Assembly (NCBI RefSeq): GCF_018785315.1
Contig: NZ_WQPN01000103.1
Coordinates: forward strand, 10,268-74,267
From: Clostridium sp. MCC353
GTDB taxonomy: Bacteria > Bacillota > Clostridia > Lachnospirales > Lachnospiraceae
Direction: 5' to 3'
Length of the DNA: 64,000 nucleotides
Shown here: positions 49,954 through 59,615 of the stretch, one piece after another
How the letters are laid out: each line of letters begins with the position of its first letter
Position numbering within the stretch: the first letter of the stretch is position 1
Translations under genes and position numbers: made by a program
The notes under the pieces: generated by a model
The model's input: the letters and a program-made list of their open reading frames with translations, nothing else
What the model was told of the DNA's origin: nothing
Database searches by the model: none

Positions 49954-51261
49954 ATGGATTTACTGACAATTATTGGTTTGCTGACTTTAGTTCTGCTTGT
50001 AATACTGCTGATGAAAAGTCCGGTTTCACCGATTGTGCTGTTCACCCTGATTCCGACAATTGGAGGGCTGGCTGCCGGATATTCTCTTAAAGAGATCAGC
50101 GGCTTTGCCAAATTGGGGTTTGCTTCTGTACAAACAAGCGTTATCGTGACAGCCTTTGCGATCTTATATTTCAGCATCATGTCGGATGTAGGGATGTTTG
50201 ATATTCTGACAAATCCGATTATCAGAAAAGCGGGAAAGAGTAAAAATCCGGCCAGCGCAATCATCGTAGCCACGGCCATGATTGCAGCAATCGGTCATAT
50301 GGACGGCGCTGGCACCACGACGATCATGATCACACTCCCTATGATGATGCCGTTGTTCGACAAGATGAAAATGGACCGCAGGGCGCTGGCGCTGGCCATG
50401 GGAGTGGTGGTTGGCGCAATGAATCTGCTTCCCTGGACCGGCCCTACCAGACATACCGCAATCGTTCTCGATATGGATCCCGTGGCGCTATGGAGATATA
50501 TTCTCCCAGCTCAGATCATCATGGTTTTATTGGGGTTTGCGGCCGCCTATCTGTTAGGCCGGCGCGAAATCAGGAGAGGCGCCGTGAACTCCATAGAAGA
50601 TATTGCCATTGAACCGGAGAAGACGGAAAGTCTCTGCGCTTTACATAGGGGATATTTCATTTTTAATTTGCTGCTCACAGCCGCGTTGCTTGCGGCGCTG
50701 GTGGCCGGCATCATGAATTCGGGCTTCACCTTCATGGTATTTACTGGCATTGCGATGGCTGTCAATTATCGTGGGAAAAAGCAGCAGGGCAGGAAGATAA
50801 AGCAGTTCAGCCCTGAAATACTGAATATGGTTCTCAATGTAATCAGCGTTGGAGTTCTCATCGGCATTATCCAGGAGGGCGGTTTTGTGGATGCCATTGC
50901 GGTTTCCATCATGGGCGTGATGCCTCCTGCTGTGGGGCCGTTCATCTATGTGATTATTGCAGTGATTGCGGCGCCGCTCCTTATGATGCTGGGAACAGGA
51001 GCCTATTATCAGGGCTTAATGCCTGTCATCGTCAGCGTCTGCGCGCAGTACGGAGTTGATCCCATCCTTGCGGCCTGCGTGGTGCTGGTTCCCAGCGGTG
51101 TTTCCGTATGTCTTTCTCCCATGGTTCCGGCCAACCACGTCAGCTGCGGCATGCTGGGTTTTGAAATCGGAGATTTTATAAACTATGCCTGGAAATGGGT
51201 TGTGATCATTTCATGGATCGCCATTCCTATCGCATACTTCACGATTAAATGTTTCTTATAG
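49954..51261 (+). CDS. CitMHS-family transporter
   Basis: 435-residue membrane protein with about 12 hydrophobic helices of the citrate-Mg2+/H+ (CitMHS) group. Characteristic segments: a GHMDGAGTTTIMITLPMMMP-type motif near residues 110-128 and MLGTGAYYQGLMPV, PSGVSVCLSPMVPANHVSCG toward the C-terminus. It probably imports a di- or tricarboxylate, alone or with a metal. GTGGAGG precedes the ATG; it starts the four-gene operon with a hydrolase, AtuA and DUF4387. Confidence 0.88.
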   Translation: MDLLTIIGLLTLVLLVILLMKSPVSPIVLFTLIPTIGGLAAGYSLKEISGFAKLGFASVQTSVIVTAFAILYFSIMSDVGMFDILTNPIIRKAGKSKNPASAIIVATAMIAAIGHMDGAGTTTIMITLPMMMPLFDKMKMDRRALALAMGVVVGAMNLLPWTGPTRHTAIVLDMDPVALWRYILPAQIIMVLLGFAAAYLLGRREIRRGAVNSIEDIAIEPEKTESLCALHRGYFIFNLLLTAALLAALVAGIMNSGFTFMVFTGIAMAVNYRGKKQQGRKIKQFSPEILNMVLNVISVGVLIGIIQEGGFVDAIAVSIMGVMPPAVGPFIYVIIAVIAAPLLMMLGTGAYYQGLMPVIVSVCAQYGVDPILAACVVLVPSGVSVCLSPMVPANHVSCGMLGFEIGDFINYAWKWVVIISWIAIPIAYFTIKCFL

Positions 51262-51271
51262 GAGGTTTCTT

Positions 51272-52099
51272 ATGAATTGGAATTGGAAAAACACCGCATT
51301 AATGGGGGCAGGAACGAAAAAGGCGCCCCTGCTCAGGGCGTGCAGGTCCGATCAGAGGTTTTCTTACTGGCTCTATCTTCCCAAGGGATTCTGCCTGGAA
51401 CATGCTGCGGAATATGGGATTGCAGCAGTTATTCATGGTACAGCGCGTAATGCCGAAAAACTGAGGGACCAGTTCGCCGATTTTGCAGATGAGACGAAGC
51501 ATGTAATTCTGGCTCCGGTCTTTCCTGCCGGAATCATTGACAGGGAGGATATCCACAATTATAAATTCATCAAATTCCATGACATCAGGTTTGACAGGAT
51601 TTTGTTGGATATGGTGGATGAGGTGAGGGAGACCTTTGGAATTACGCAGGATAAAATTCTGCTGCATGGATTTTCCGGAGGGGGGCAGTTTTCCCACCGG
51701 ATGCTCTATCTTCATCCACAGCGTCTGGCTGCCGTATCGGTAGGAGCGCCGGGACGGGCGACTTATCTGGACCCGTCGGAACCATGGCCGGTAGGGATCA
51801 GCGATTTTAAGGAGCAGTTTGGGGTAGAAATTGATATGGAAGAAGTGAAAAAAGTCCCTGTGCTTCTGCTCGTCGGCGCGGAAGATAAGGAGGTTGTCAA
51901 TTATGAGGAAGATATTACCTTCAGGGAATCCGCGCAGAAGTATGGAAATAACCGTTTGGAAAAGATAAAAGCACTGTATGAAAATTATCTGCAGCACCAG
52001 ATGAACGTCCGGCTGACCGAGGTTCCCGGACTGGCCCATGAGGGAATGAAGATGGTTCCCCAGGCAGTTGCTTATTTTAAAGAGATATTAGGAGAGTGA
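51272..52099 (+). CDS. Alpha/beta hydrolase (PHB-depolymerase/esterase-like)
   Basis: 275 residues. Nucleophile elbow GFSGGGQFSHRM with the serine near residue 135, HGTARNAEKLRDQFADFA near the oxyanion region, and a catalytic-histidine candidate in LAHEGMKM near the C-terminus. No signal peptide, so it is cytoplasmic. AGGAGG precedes the ATG. Within the operon it may hydrolyse an ester of the imported acid; the substrate is not known. Confidence 0.85.
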   Translation: MNWNWKNTALMGAGTKKAPLLRACRSDQRFSYWLYLPKGFCLEHAAEYGIAAVIHGTARNAEKLRDQFADFADETKHVILAPVFPAGIIDREDIHNYKFIKFHDIRFDRILLDMVDEVRETFGITQDKILLHGFSGGGQFSHRMLYLHPQRLAAVSVGAPGRATYLDPSEPWPVGISDFKEQFGVEIDMEEVKKVPVLLLVGAEDKEVVNYEEDITFRESAQKYGNNRLEKIKALYENYLQHQMNVRLTEVPGLAHEGMKMVPQAVAYFKEILGE

Positions 52100-52104
52100 T
52101 CAAA

Positions 52105-53460
52105 ATGAACAGTTGCAAAGTTTTTGTGCCGTACGGCGCATTGGGGACAGGGATTTCGGAGACCTCCTTTGCTGCGGGCGTGCGGATGAAGCCGGATGCA
52201 ATCGCCTGTGATGCGGGTTCCACAGACTCAGGACCTTATTATCTGGGTACTGGCAGCGGGAAATATGCCCGTGACAGCGTAAAGGAAGATTTGCGGAGAA
52301 TGTTGAAAGCCGGCCGCCGGCTGGATATTCCTGTATTGATCGGATCCGCAGGCACCTGCGGAACGGATTCCGGGGTGGACGGACTGGCAGAAATCTGCAA
52401 GGAAATCTGCCGGGAAGAGAAGCTGTCCGCCAAGCTGGCAGTAATCCATACACAGCAGGATGCGGAACGGTTAAAAATGAAGTATGCGGCCGGTAAGATT
52501 CATTCTCTGGAAGGCGCCCCTGATATAGACGAAACAGTTTTTGAACGCTGCGTTAATATTGTTGGATTGGCCGGTGCGGAACCATTTCAAGAGGCGTTAG
52601 AGGAGGGGGCTGATATCGTTCTGTGCGGCAGAACCACGGATACGGCGATTATAGCGGCCCTGCCGCTCATGAGAGGCTGTCACACAGCGGGAGCGTGGCA
52701 TGGGGCAAAAATCGCGGAATGCGGTGCTCTCTGCACCACGAATCCGTCGGGCGGCGGGGTTTTTCTGACCTTTGACCAGGAGGGATTCACCATAGAGCCC
52801 ACGTCTTCGGACAGCCGGTGCACACCTTATACCGTATCCGCCCACATGCTCTATGAAAATGCGGACCCTTACCGCCTGCGGGAACCATCCGGCACATTGG
52901 ACACAAGCAGGGCTGTTTATACCGCTTTGGACGATCGGCGTGTGCGCGTCACCGGAAGCGCCTTCACACATGAGCCCTACACGGTTAAACTAGAGGGAGC
53001 GGCTTTAGCCGGCTATCAGACGGTCACAATAGTGGGGATCCGGGACAAACGCATTATGGGAGATCCGGAAAGGTGGCTGAACGCAATGAAAGGGTATGTT
53101 GCCGAAAAAATACAAAAATACCTGATAGATCCTGAGGCTTACGACATAGATTTTAAAATGTACGGGTGGAATGCGGTTTCCGGTTCTGCGCCGCAGAAGG
53201 GATATCTTCCTGCGGAAATCGGTCTGGTGATGGCCGTAACGGCGCAAACGCAGGAGCTGGCCACCAGAATCGCAAAAATATATAACCCTTACCTGCTTCA
53301 TTTTCCAGTCAATATGGAAGAACAGCTGCCTACGTTTGCATTCCCATTTTCTCCTGCGGAGACCGAGCGCGGCGCAGTATATGAATTCATGCTGAATCAC
53401 TCGGTTGAGGTAAATGAGCCTATGGAACTGTTCCATAGGGAAGTGGAGGTGATCGCATGA
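52105..53460 (+). CDS. AtuA-family (DUF1446) acyclic-terpene-utilisation-like protein
   Basis: 451 residues. The N-terminal region carries the family motif ACDAGSTDSGPYYLGTG and GSAGTCGTD, then NIVGLAGAEPF and the VLCGRTTDTAI segment. The name comes from Pseudomonas AtuA, a protein of the geranyl-CoA/citronellol pathway whose activity is unclear; AtuA-like proteins also occur in anaerobes without terpene pathways. The ATG at 52105 follows AGGAGAG; the frame opens at GTG 52096. It overlaps the DUF4387 gene by four bases. Confidence 0.85.
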   Translation: MNSCKVFVPYGALGTGISETSFAAGVRMKPDAIACDAGSTDSGPYYLGTGSGKYARDSVKEDLRRMLKAGRRLDIPVLIGSAGTCGTDSGVDGLAEICKEICREEKLSAKLAVIHTQQDAERLKMKYAAGKIHSLEGAPDIDETVFERCVNIVGLAGAEPFQEALEEGADIVLCGRTTDTAIIAALPLMRGCHTAGAWHGAKIAECGALCTTNPSGGGVFLTFDQEGFTIEPTSSDSRCTPYTVSAHMLYENADPYRLREPSGTLDTSRAVYTALDDRRVRVTGSAFTHEPYTVKLEGAALAGYQTVTIVGIRDKRIMGDPERWLNAMKGYVAEKIQKYLIDPEAYDIDFKMYGWNAVSGSAPQKGYLPAEIGLVMAVTAQTQELATRIAKIYNPYLLHFPVNMEEQLPTFAFPFSPAETERGAVYEFMLNHSVEVNEPMELFHREVEVIA

Positions 53461-53759
53461 CGCTGGGCGAGTTGGCTAAGTATGTGAGGTCCAAAAATGC
53501 GGGCCCATTTTGGATGACCATTGACATTTTCTGCGATACGGAAGAAGACTACCGTATGATAAAAGAATCCCCGGCGCTTTCCAACGAAGCGGTGGGAGCG
53601 CTGTATCGGACCGATCCGAAAAAAATCAAAAGATTTGAGGTGGATAACCTTAATGTGATTAAGATTTCCATGCCGAGGCCTTATCCTCAGGGCGCCAGAA
53701 ATGAAAGAGATATGCATTCCGGACAGCAATACGTGCAGCTGCTCAATATTGAACTGTAA
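53457..53759 (+). CDS. DUF4387-family protein
   Basis: 100-residue protein whose C-terminal DNLNVIKISMPRPYPQG, then RDMHSGQQYVQLLNIEL, is diagnostic of DUF4387. The ATGA overlap with AtuA and the frequent fusion or pairing of the two domains suggest one complex. Function is unknown. It ends the CitMHS-hydrolase-AtuA operon before a strong hairpin. Confidence 0.88.
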   Translation: MTLGELAKYVRSKNAGPFWMTIDIFCDTEEDYRMIKESPALSNEAVGALYRTDPKKIKRFEVDNLNVIKISMPRPYPQGARNERDMHSGQQYVQLLNIEL

Positions 53760-53804
53760 TAGAACTGCGGCAGGTATTGTTTTAAATAACAGGTTAGACG
53801 AATG

Positions 53805-53836
53805 ATGCCCCGGAAGGGTAAAACCTTCCGGGGCAT
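53805..53836 (+). terminator. Hairpin terminator of the AtuA operon
   Basis: ATGCCCCGGAAGG (53805-53817) pairs perfectly with CCTTCCGGGGCAT (53824-53836) over 13 bases; the T-run is missing, so termination may be partial. Confidence 0.7.
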
Positions 53837-53959
53837 TATCTGCGGGCGGATTTATGTCCGGTAAGTTTCTTCCCGGCAGTCTGTAAGTTCCCACCGACGT
53901 ATGGGAGCGTATAGGTGCAAATGTTGACAAACTCAGCGCTGTGGCAGCGGTTGTCTCGT

Positions 53960-54025
53960 TATTGTCCACAGCCCCGCAAAGCGGCACGGCCGACAGCCGG
54001 GTCCGCCTGAGGGGCTGTGAACAGA
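53960..54025 (-). repeat. Family C GC-rich palindromic repeat, copy 2
   Basis: CACAGCCCC (53967-53975) and GGGGCTGTG (54011-54019) are the arms. The 22 bases 53970-53991 repeat, in inverted form, the centre of copy 1 (9577-9598), and the adjoining GGACCCGG segment is shared. The remainder of the gap from 53760 to 54155 holds the hairpin above and the parE promoter. Confidence 0.75.
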
Positions 54026-54067
54026 AATGTTATTTCCAGATCCGAAATCAAATTCCCTTTTGGAAAC

Positions 54068-54097
54068 TTGCCAAAACAGGGAATTTATGTGTATAAT
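54068..54097 (+). promoter_or_regulatory. Promoter of the type IIA topoisomerase operon
   Basis: TTGCCA (54068-54073), 18 bases, TATAAT (54092-54097). Confidence 0.6.
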
Positions 54098-54155
54098 AAT
54101 ATGGATTATGTGAAACCCGCTATGAATGAGGGGATACAAAATATGGAGGAATAAC

Positions 54156-56075
54156 ATGGCTAAAACACAGTATAATGCGGATAGTATTACGGTTCTGGAA
54201 GGCCTGGAAGCCGTCAGAAAACGTCCGGGTATGTATATTGGCGGGGTTGGAAGCAAGGGCTTGAACCATTTAATATATGAAATCGTTGACAACGCGGTAG
54301 ACGAGCATTTGGCAGGTTACTGCGATAAAATATGGGTAACCCTTGAAGCTGACGGTTCCTGTACGGTCAGAGACAGCGGCCGGGGAATTCCGGTGGAGAT
54401 GCATAAGAAAGGGATGTCGGCGGAACGTATTGTTCTTTCCACCCTTCACGCAGGGGGCAAATTTGACAATGACGCTTATAAAACCAGCGGCGGGCTTCAT
54501 GGGGTAGGATCTTCCGTGGTTAACGCCTTATCAGCCCATATGGAAGTAAAAGTTTATAAAAATGGAGCGATTCATCACGATGCCTATGAAAAGGGACGTC
54601 CTGTGGTGGAGCTGATTGACGGCCTCCTCCCTGTGATCGGTAAGACAAAAGAGACGGGAACGGAGATCAATTTTCTGCCGGACAGTGAGATCTTTGAAAA
54701 GACCAGGTTTAAAGCGGACTGGCTGAAAAGCAGGCTCCATGAGACCGCCTATTTAAATCCTAAACTCACAATTATTTATCAGAATAAAAGGCCGGGAGAA
54801 GAAGAGACTATTATATTTTCAGAACCGGAAGGCATTGTTTCTTATGTCAAAGAACTGAACTCAGGAAAAACGCCTGTCCATGATCCGGTTTATTTTAAGG
54901 GTGAGGTGGACAAGATCGAAGTGGAGGTGGCGCTCCAGTTTGTGGATACCTTTGAGGAAAATATCCTGGGATTCTGCAATAATATTTTCACTCAGGAAGG
55001 CGGCACCCATCTGGTGGGATTTAAAACCAGATTCACGCAGCTGATCAACAGCTATGCCCGTGATCTGGGAATCCTGAAAGAGAAGGATTCCAATTTCACA
55101 GGCGCTGATACCAGAAACGGCATGACGGCGATTGTGGCTGTAAAACATCCGGATCCCATTTTCGAAGGGCAGACTAAGACCAAGCTGGCCAGCGCAGACG
55201 CCACAAAAGCTGTTTTCACAGTGGCCGGCGATGAGCTGCAGCGCTATTTTGACCGTAATCTGGAGGTGTTAAAGGGAGTAATCGCCTGTGCGGAAAAATC
55301 GGCCAAGATCAGAAAGGCGGAAGAAAAGGCCAAGACCAACATGCTGACAAAATCCAAGTTTTCTTTTGACAGCAACGGAAAATTGGCCAACTGTGAGAGC
55401 AGGGATCCGGAAAAATGCGAGATTTTCATAGTGGAGGGAGATTCCGCCGGCGGTTCTGCGAAGACCGCCAGAAACCGCCAGTACCAGGCAATCCTGCCGA
55501 TCCGCGGAAAAATACTCAATGTGGAAAAGGCTTCTATGGACAAAGTGCTGGCCAATGCGGAAATCAAGACCATGATCAATACCTTTGGCTGCGGTTTTTC
55601 AGAGGGCTACGGCAATGATTTCGACCTGTCAAAGCTGCGCTACAATAAGATAATCCTGATGACGGATGCCGATGTGGACGGAAGCCATATCGATACCCTG
55701 CTCCTGACATTTTTGTACCGTTTTATGCCGGAACTGATCTATAACGGACATGTATATATTGCCATGCCGCCGCTTTTTAAAGTGATTCCTAAAAAAGGCC
55801 AGGAGCAGTATTTATATGATGAAAAGGACCTGGAAAAATACAGGAAGACCCACAGCGGTGACTTTACCCTTCAGCGTTATAAAGGTCTTGGCGAGATGGA
55901 CGCGGAACAGCTTTGGGAAACCACGCTGGATCCGGAACGCCGTGTGCTCAAGCAGGTAGAGATTGAGGATGCCAGAATGGCTTCTGAGATCACTGAAATG
56001 CTGATGGGAAGTGATGTTCCGCCGAGAAGACAATTTATCTATGAACATGCCGATGAGGCGGAAATTGACGCTTAA
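54156..56075 (+). CDS. parE: Type IIA topoisomerase subunit B (ParE/GyrB family)
   Basis: ATPase subunit, 639 residues. GHKL ATPase at the N-terminus (EIVDNAVDEHLAGYC, GRGIPV, GLHGVGSSVVNALS), transducer domain, then toprim with EGDSAGGSAKTARNR, PIRGKILNVEKA and DADVDGSHI. Length fits either GyrB or ParE. I favour ParE because its partner lacks a GyrA box and gyrBA in clostridia usually lies at the replication origin, which is not in this window. The ATG at 54156 follows ATGGAGGA; the frame upstream is not used. Confidence 0.9.
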   Translation: MAKTQYNADSITVLEGLEAVRKRPGMYIGGVGSKGLNHLIYEIVDNAVDEHLAGYCDKIWVTLEADGSCTVRDSGRGIPVEMHKKGMSAERIVLSTLHAGGKFDNDAYKTSGGLHGVGSSVVNALSAHMEVKVYKNGAIHHDAYEKGRPVVELIDGLLPVIGKTKETGTEINFLPDSEIFEKTRFKADWLKSRLHETAYLNPKLTIIYQNKRPGEEETIIFSEPEGIVSYVKELNSGKTPVHDPVYFKGEVDKIEVEVALQFVDTFEENILGFCNNIFTQEGGTHLVGFKTRFTQLINSYARDLGILKEKDSNFTGADTRNGMTAIVAVKHPDPIFEGQTKTKLASADATKAVFTVAGDELQRYFDRNLEVLKGVIACAEKSAKIRKAEEKAKTNMLTKSKFSFDSNGKLANCESRDPEKCEIFIVEGDSAGGSAKTARNRQYQAILPIRGKILNVEKASMDKVLANAEIKTMINTFGCGFSEGYGNDFDLSKLRYNKIILMTDADVDGSHIDTLLLTFLYRFMPELIYNGHVYIAMPPLFKVIPKKGQEQYLYDEKDLEKYRKTHSGDFTLQRYKGLGEMDAEQLWETTLDPERRVLKQVEIEDARMASEITEMLMGSDVPPRRQFIYEHADEAEIDA

Positions 56076-56096
56076 AAAGGAGAAACGTGAAAGATT

Positions 56097-58331
56097 ATGC
56101 CTGAAAAGATTATCAAAACAGAATATTCGGAAGAGATGCAGAAGAGTTATATGAACTATTCTATGAGCGTTATTACCGCCAGAGCCATTCCGGACGCCCG
56201 GGATGGCTTAAAGCCGGTTCAGAGAAGAGTTCTTTACGATATGAGCGAACTCCGCTTAAACCATGACAAACCCCATAGGAAATCAGCCCGTATTGTAGGC
56301 GATACCATGGGTAAATATCATCCCCATGGGGACAGTTCCATCTACGAAACCCTGGTTGTCATGTCCCAGGTCTTTAAAAAAGGGATGCCTCTGGTTGACG
56401 GCCATGGAAACTTTGGATCCATAGAGGGTGACGGGGCCGCAGCCATGCGTTATACGGAAGCCAGACTTGAGAAATTTGCGGAAGAGGTCTATTTGAAAGA
56501 CCTGGATAAAACCGTGGATTTCGTCCCCAATTATGATGAAACGGAAAAAGAACCGGAAGTCCTGCCGGTCCGGGTGCCCAACCTTTTAATCAACGGTGCT
56601 GAGGGGATTGCGGTCGGCATGAGCACCAGTATCCCGCCCCATAACCTGGGAGAAGTGGTGGATGCCGTCATGGCTTATATTGATAATCCTGAAATCACCA
56701 CAGAAGAACTGCTCCAATATATGCCGGGGCCGGATTTCCCGACGGGAGGGATCATTGCCAATAAAAAGGATCTGCCGTCCATTTATGAAACCGGAATGGG
56801 CAAGATCAAGCTTCGCGGGCGCATAGAAGTGGAGCTTGGGAAAAGAAAGACGGATAAAGATAAGCTGGTAATCAGTGAAATCCCTTATACCATGATCGGA
56901 GCCGGAATCAACAAATGCCTTGTGGACATTGCGGATTTGGTGGAATCAAAAAAACTGACCGATGTGGTGGATATTTCAAATCAGTCCAATAAAGAGGGAA
57001 TCCGCATTGTGCTGGAATTGAAAAAAGATGCTGATGTGGAAAAGATCATCAATATTTTATATAAAAAGACAAAACTGGAAGATACCTCTGGAGTCAATAT
57101 GCTGGCGATTGCAGGCGGCCGCCCGGAGACGCTGAGTTTAAAGGGAATCCTCAGGAACTATCTGGATTTCCAGCATCAGAATGCTGAACGCAAATACAAC
57201 GCCCTTTTGGAAAAAGAACTGGAAAAAAAGGAGATCAGGGAGGGCCTTATTAAAGCCTGCGATGTGATCGATTTAATTATCGCGGTTCTGAGGGGGTCAA
57301 AGAACTTAAAGGATGCAAAAGCGTGCCTGATGTCCGGAGATACCAGCAGCATCACCTTTAAAGTGCCTGCGTTGGAAGAAGATGCAAAAAAGCTCTGTTT
57401 TACGGAAAAACAGGCCTCAGCAATCCTGGAGATGCGCCTTTATAAGCTGATTGGACTGGAAATTCTGGCACTGCAGAAGGAATACCGGGAGACTTTAAAG
57501 AAGATCAAAGAATATAAACATATATTGAGCGACAGAAAGTATATGGATGTGATCATCAAAGAAGACTTAAAGGGGATTAAAGAAGAGTTTGCAACGCCCA
57601 GACGGACCAGGATCGAAGACGGCAAAGAGGCTGTTTATGATGAAACTGCCGTAGCCGTACAGGAAGTAGCCGTGGTGATGGATAAATTCGGTTATTGTAA
57701 GGTGATGGACCGTTCTATTTATGACAGGAATATTGAAACGGTGGAAAGCGAATATCCTTACTCTTTCCGCTGCATGAATACGGACAAGATGTGTTTATTT
57801 ACCGATACGGGAAACCTGCACCAGATCAAGGTGATGGATATTCCGGCAGGAAAGCTGCGGGATAAAGGGACGCCGATCGATAATCTGAGTAAATATGACG
57901 GCACAAAAGAGCGGATTATTTTCTTAACCAGTACGGAAGCCATCCGTGGGAAAACGCTTCTATTCGCCACAAAATCTGCTTTGGTAAAACAGGTGCCTGC
58001 AGAAGAATTTGAAACAAATAACAGGACCGTAGCGGCTACCAAACTGCTGGAAGGTGATCAGGTCGCCAGCATCCAGATGATCGGGGAACAGACAGATGTG
58101 GTAATACAGACCAGCGCAGGGGTCTTCCTGCGCTTCATGCTGGAGGAAATTCCGGTGATGAAGAAAAACAGCCGTGGCGTGAGGGGGATTAAACTTTCTA
58201 AAGATGAGGAATTGGAGTCCCTTTACCTGATCGGAGAGAATCCGGTGATCAACTATAAAGGAAAAGATGTTTATCTGAATAAACTGAAGATCAGCAGGAG
58301 AGACGGCAAAGGAAGTAAAGTCAGGTTATAA
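56097..58331 (+). CDS. parC: Type IIA topoisomerase subunit A (ParC/GyrA family)
   Basis: DNA-cleaving subunit, 744 residues. Winged-helix domain with the quinolone-binding region [10 protein letters not shown] and catalytic Tyr119 ([11 protein letters not shown]), tower and coiled-coil segments, and a short C-terminal beta-pinwheel domain (about residues 500-744). No QRRGGKG GyrA box is present, only a weak [10 protein letters not shown] at the corresponding place, so decatenation (topoisomerase IV-like) is more likely than supercoiling. 21 bases after parE; the AAGGAG site is unusually far (about 14 bases) from the ATG. Confidence 0.9.
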   Translation: MPEKIIKTEYSEEMQKSYMNYSMSVITARAIPDARDGLKPVQRRVLYDMSELRLNHDKPHRKSARIVGDTMGKYHPHGDSSIYETLVVMSQVFKKGMPLVDGHGNFGSIEGDGAAAMRYTEARLEKFAEEVYLKDLDKTVDFVPNYDETEKEPEVLPVRVPNLLINGAEGIAVGMSTSIPPHNLGEVVDAVMAYIDNPEITTEELLQYMPGPDFPTGGIIANKKDLPSIYETGMGKIKLRGRIEVELGKRKTDKDKLVISEIPYTMIGAGINKCLVDIADLVESKKLTDVVDISNQSNKEGIRIVLELKKDADVEKIINILYKKTKLEDTSGVNMLAIAGGRPETLSLKGILRNYLDFQHQNAERKYNALLEKELEKKEIREGLIKACDVIDLIIAVLRGSKNLKDAKACLMSGDTSSITFKVPALEEDAKKLCFTEKQASAILEMRLYKLIGLEILALQKEYRETLKKIKEYKHILSDRKYMDVIIKEDLKGIKEEFATPRRTRIEDGKEAVYDETAVAVQEVAVVMDKFGYCKVMDRSIYDRNIETVESEYPYSFRCMNTDKMCLFTDTGNLHQIKVMDIPAGKLRDKGTPIDNLSKYDGTKERIIFLTSTEAIRGKTLLFATKSALVKQVPAEEFETNNRTVAATKLLEGDQVASIQMIGEQTDVVIQTSAGVFLRFMLEEIPVMKKNSRGVRGIKLSKDEELESLYLIGENPVINYKGKDVYLNKLKISRRDGKGSKVRL

Positions 58332-58351
58332 AAAAACGGTAATTTCTCCGT

Positions 58352-58399
58352 GCAGCACGTGCATTTTTTAAGAAAGAACAGGGAATGTACGTGCTGTGC
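58352..58399 (+). repeat. Hairpin between parC and asd
   Basis: GCAGCACGTGCATT and AATGTACGTGCTGTGC pair with one mismatch and a bulge around an A-rich loop that starts with TTTTT. It may end parC transcription or belong to the asd leader. No known lysine or T-box motif is seen. Confidence 0.6.
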
Positions 58400-58429
58400 G
58401 TACAAATGTATTTTTCTCGCGAATAAATG

Positions 58430-58458
58430 TTGCATTTTTCCTAAAGTTGTTATAGGAT
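58430..58458 (+). promoter_or_regulatory. Promoter of asd
   Basis: TTGCAT (58430-58435), 17 bases, TAGGAT (58453-58458), 38 bases before the asd start. Confidence 0.5.
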
Positions 58459-58495
58459 ATCTAAGAACAAAATTTGCATATGAGGAGTTATAGTT

Positions 58496-59581
58496 ATGGA
58501 AAAGAAATTAAAAGTAGGTGTATTAGGTGCAACTGGCATGGTAGGCCAGAGATTTATCTCATTGCTTGAGAATCATCCATGGTATGAAGTGGTTACTGTA
58601 GCCGCAAGCCCGCGTTCCGCAGGAAAGACTTATGAAGAAGCAGTTGGCGGCCGTTGGAAAATGACGACTCCTATGCCGGAAGCAGTAAAGAACCTGGTAG
58701 TTATGAATGTAAATGAAGTGGAAGCAGTCGCTGCCGGTGTGGATTTTGTGTTCAGCGCCGTAGACATGAGCAAAGACGAGATCAAAGCGATTGAAGAAGC
58801 TTATGCGAAGACAGAGACACCTGTTGTTTCCAATAACAGCGCCCACAGATGGACGCCGGATGTTCCTATGGTGGTGCCGGAGATCAACCCGGAACATTTT
58901 GAAGTGATTAAAGACCAGAAGAAACGTCTCGGTACAAAACGGGGCTTCATTGCCGTAAAACCAAACTGCTCCATCCAGAGCTATGCTCCTGTTTTAACAG
59001 CATGGAAAGAATTTGAACCATATGAAGTGGTTGCAACTACATATCAGGCTATTTCCGGAGCCGGAAAAACATTTAAGGACTGGCCGGAAATGGTGGAAAA
59101 TATCATCCCTTACATCGGCGGTGAAGAAGAAAAGAGCGAGCAGGAACCGTTAAGGCTCTGGGGAAAAGTGGAAAATGGACAGATCGTGAAGGCGTCTTCA
59201 CCGGTTATCACCTGCCAGTGTATCCGCGTTCCCGTATTAAACGGCCATACGGCTGCCGTATTCGTTAAATTTAAAAAGAAAGTTACAAAGGAAGAGCTGA
59301 TCGACCGCATGGTTAATTTCAAAGGTCTTCCTCAGGAATTAAAACTGCCCAGCGCTCCGTCACAGTTCATCCAGTATTTAGAAGAGGACAATCGTCCGCA
59401 GGTTACAATGGATGTGGATTTTGAAAATGGCATGGGTATTTCTGTAGGCCGTCTTCGTGAAGATACAGTATACGATTATAAATTCGTAGGACTTTCCCAT
59501 AACACGGTCCGCGGCGCGGCCGGCGGAGCTGTATTATGTGCCGAACTTTTAACGGCACAGGGATATATCCAGGCAAAATAA
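58496..59581 (+). CDS. asd: Aspartate-semialdehyde dehydrogenase
   Basis: Reduces aspartyl phosphate to aspartate semialdehyde for lysine, threonine, methionine and diaminopimelate. NADP motif GVLGATGMVGQRF at the start, catalytic Cys158 (KPNCSIQSY), and HTAAVFVKF. The 361-residue length and these motifs fit the archaeal/fungal-type branch found in many clostridia, rather than the 330-residue B. subtilis form. GAGGAGTTATAGTT precedes the ATG. Confidence 0.94.
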   Translation: MEKKLKVGVLGATGMVGQRFISLLENHPWYEVVTVAASPRSAGKTYEEAVGGRWKMTTPMPEAVKNLVVMNVNEVEAVAAGVDFVFSAVDMSKDEIKAIEEAYAKTETPVVSNNSAHRWTPDVPMVVPEINPEHFEVIKDQKKRLGTKRGFIAVKPNCSIQSYAPVLTAWKEFEPYEVVATTYQAISGAGKTFKDWPEMVENIIPYIGGEEEKSEQEPLRLWGKVENGQIVKASSPVITCQCIRVPVLNGHTAAVFVKFKKKVTKEELIDRMVNFKGLPQELKLPSAPSQFIQYLEEDNRPQVTMDVDFENGMGISVGRLREDTVYDYKFVGLSHNTVRGAAGGAVLCAELLTAQGYIQAK

Positions 59582-59615
59582 GAGTTAAAATAATGACCAA
59601 AGGGGGTTATGTCAT

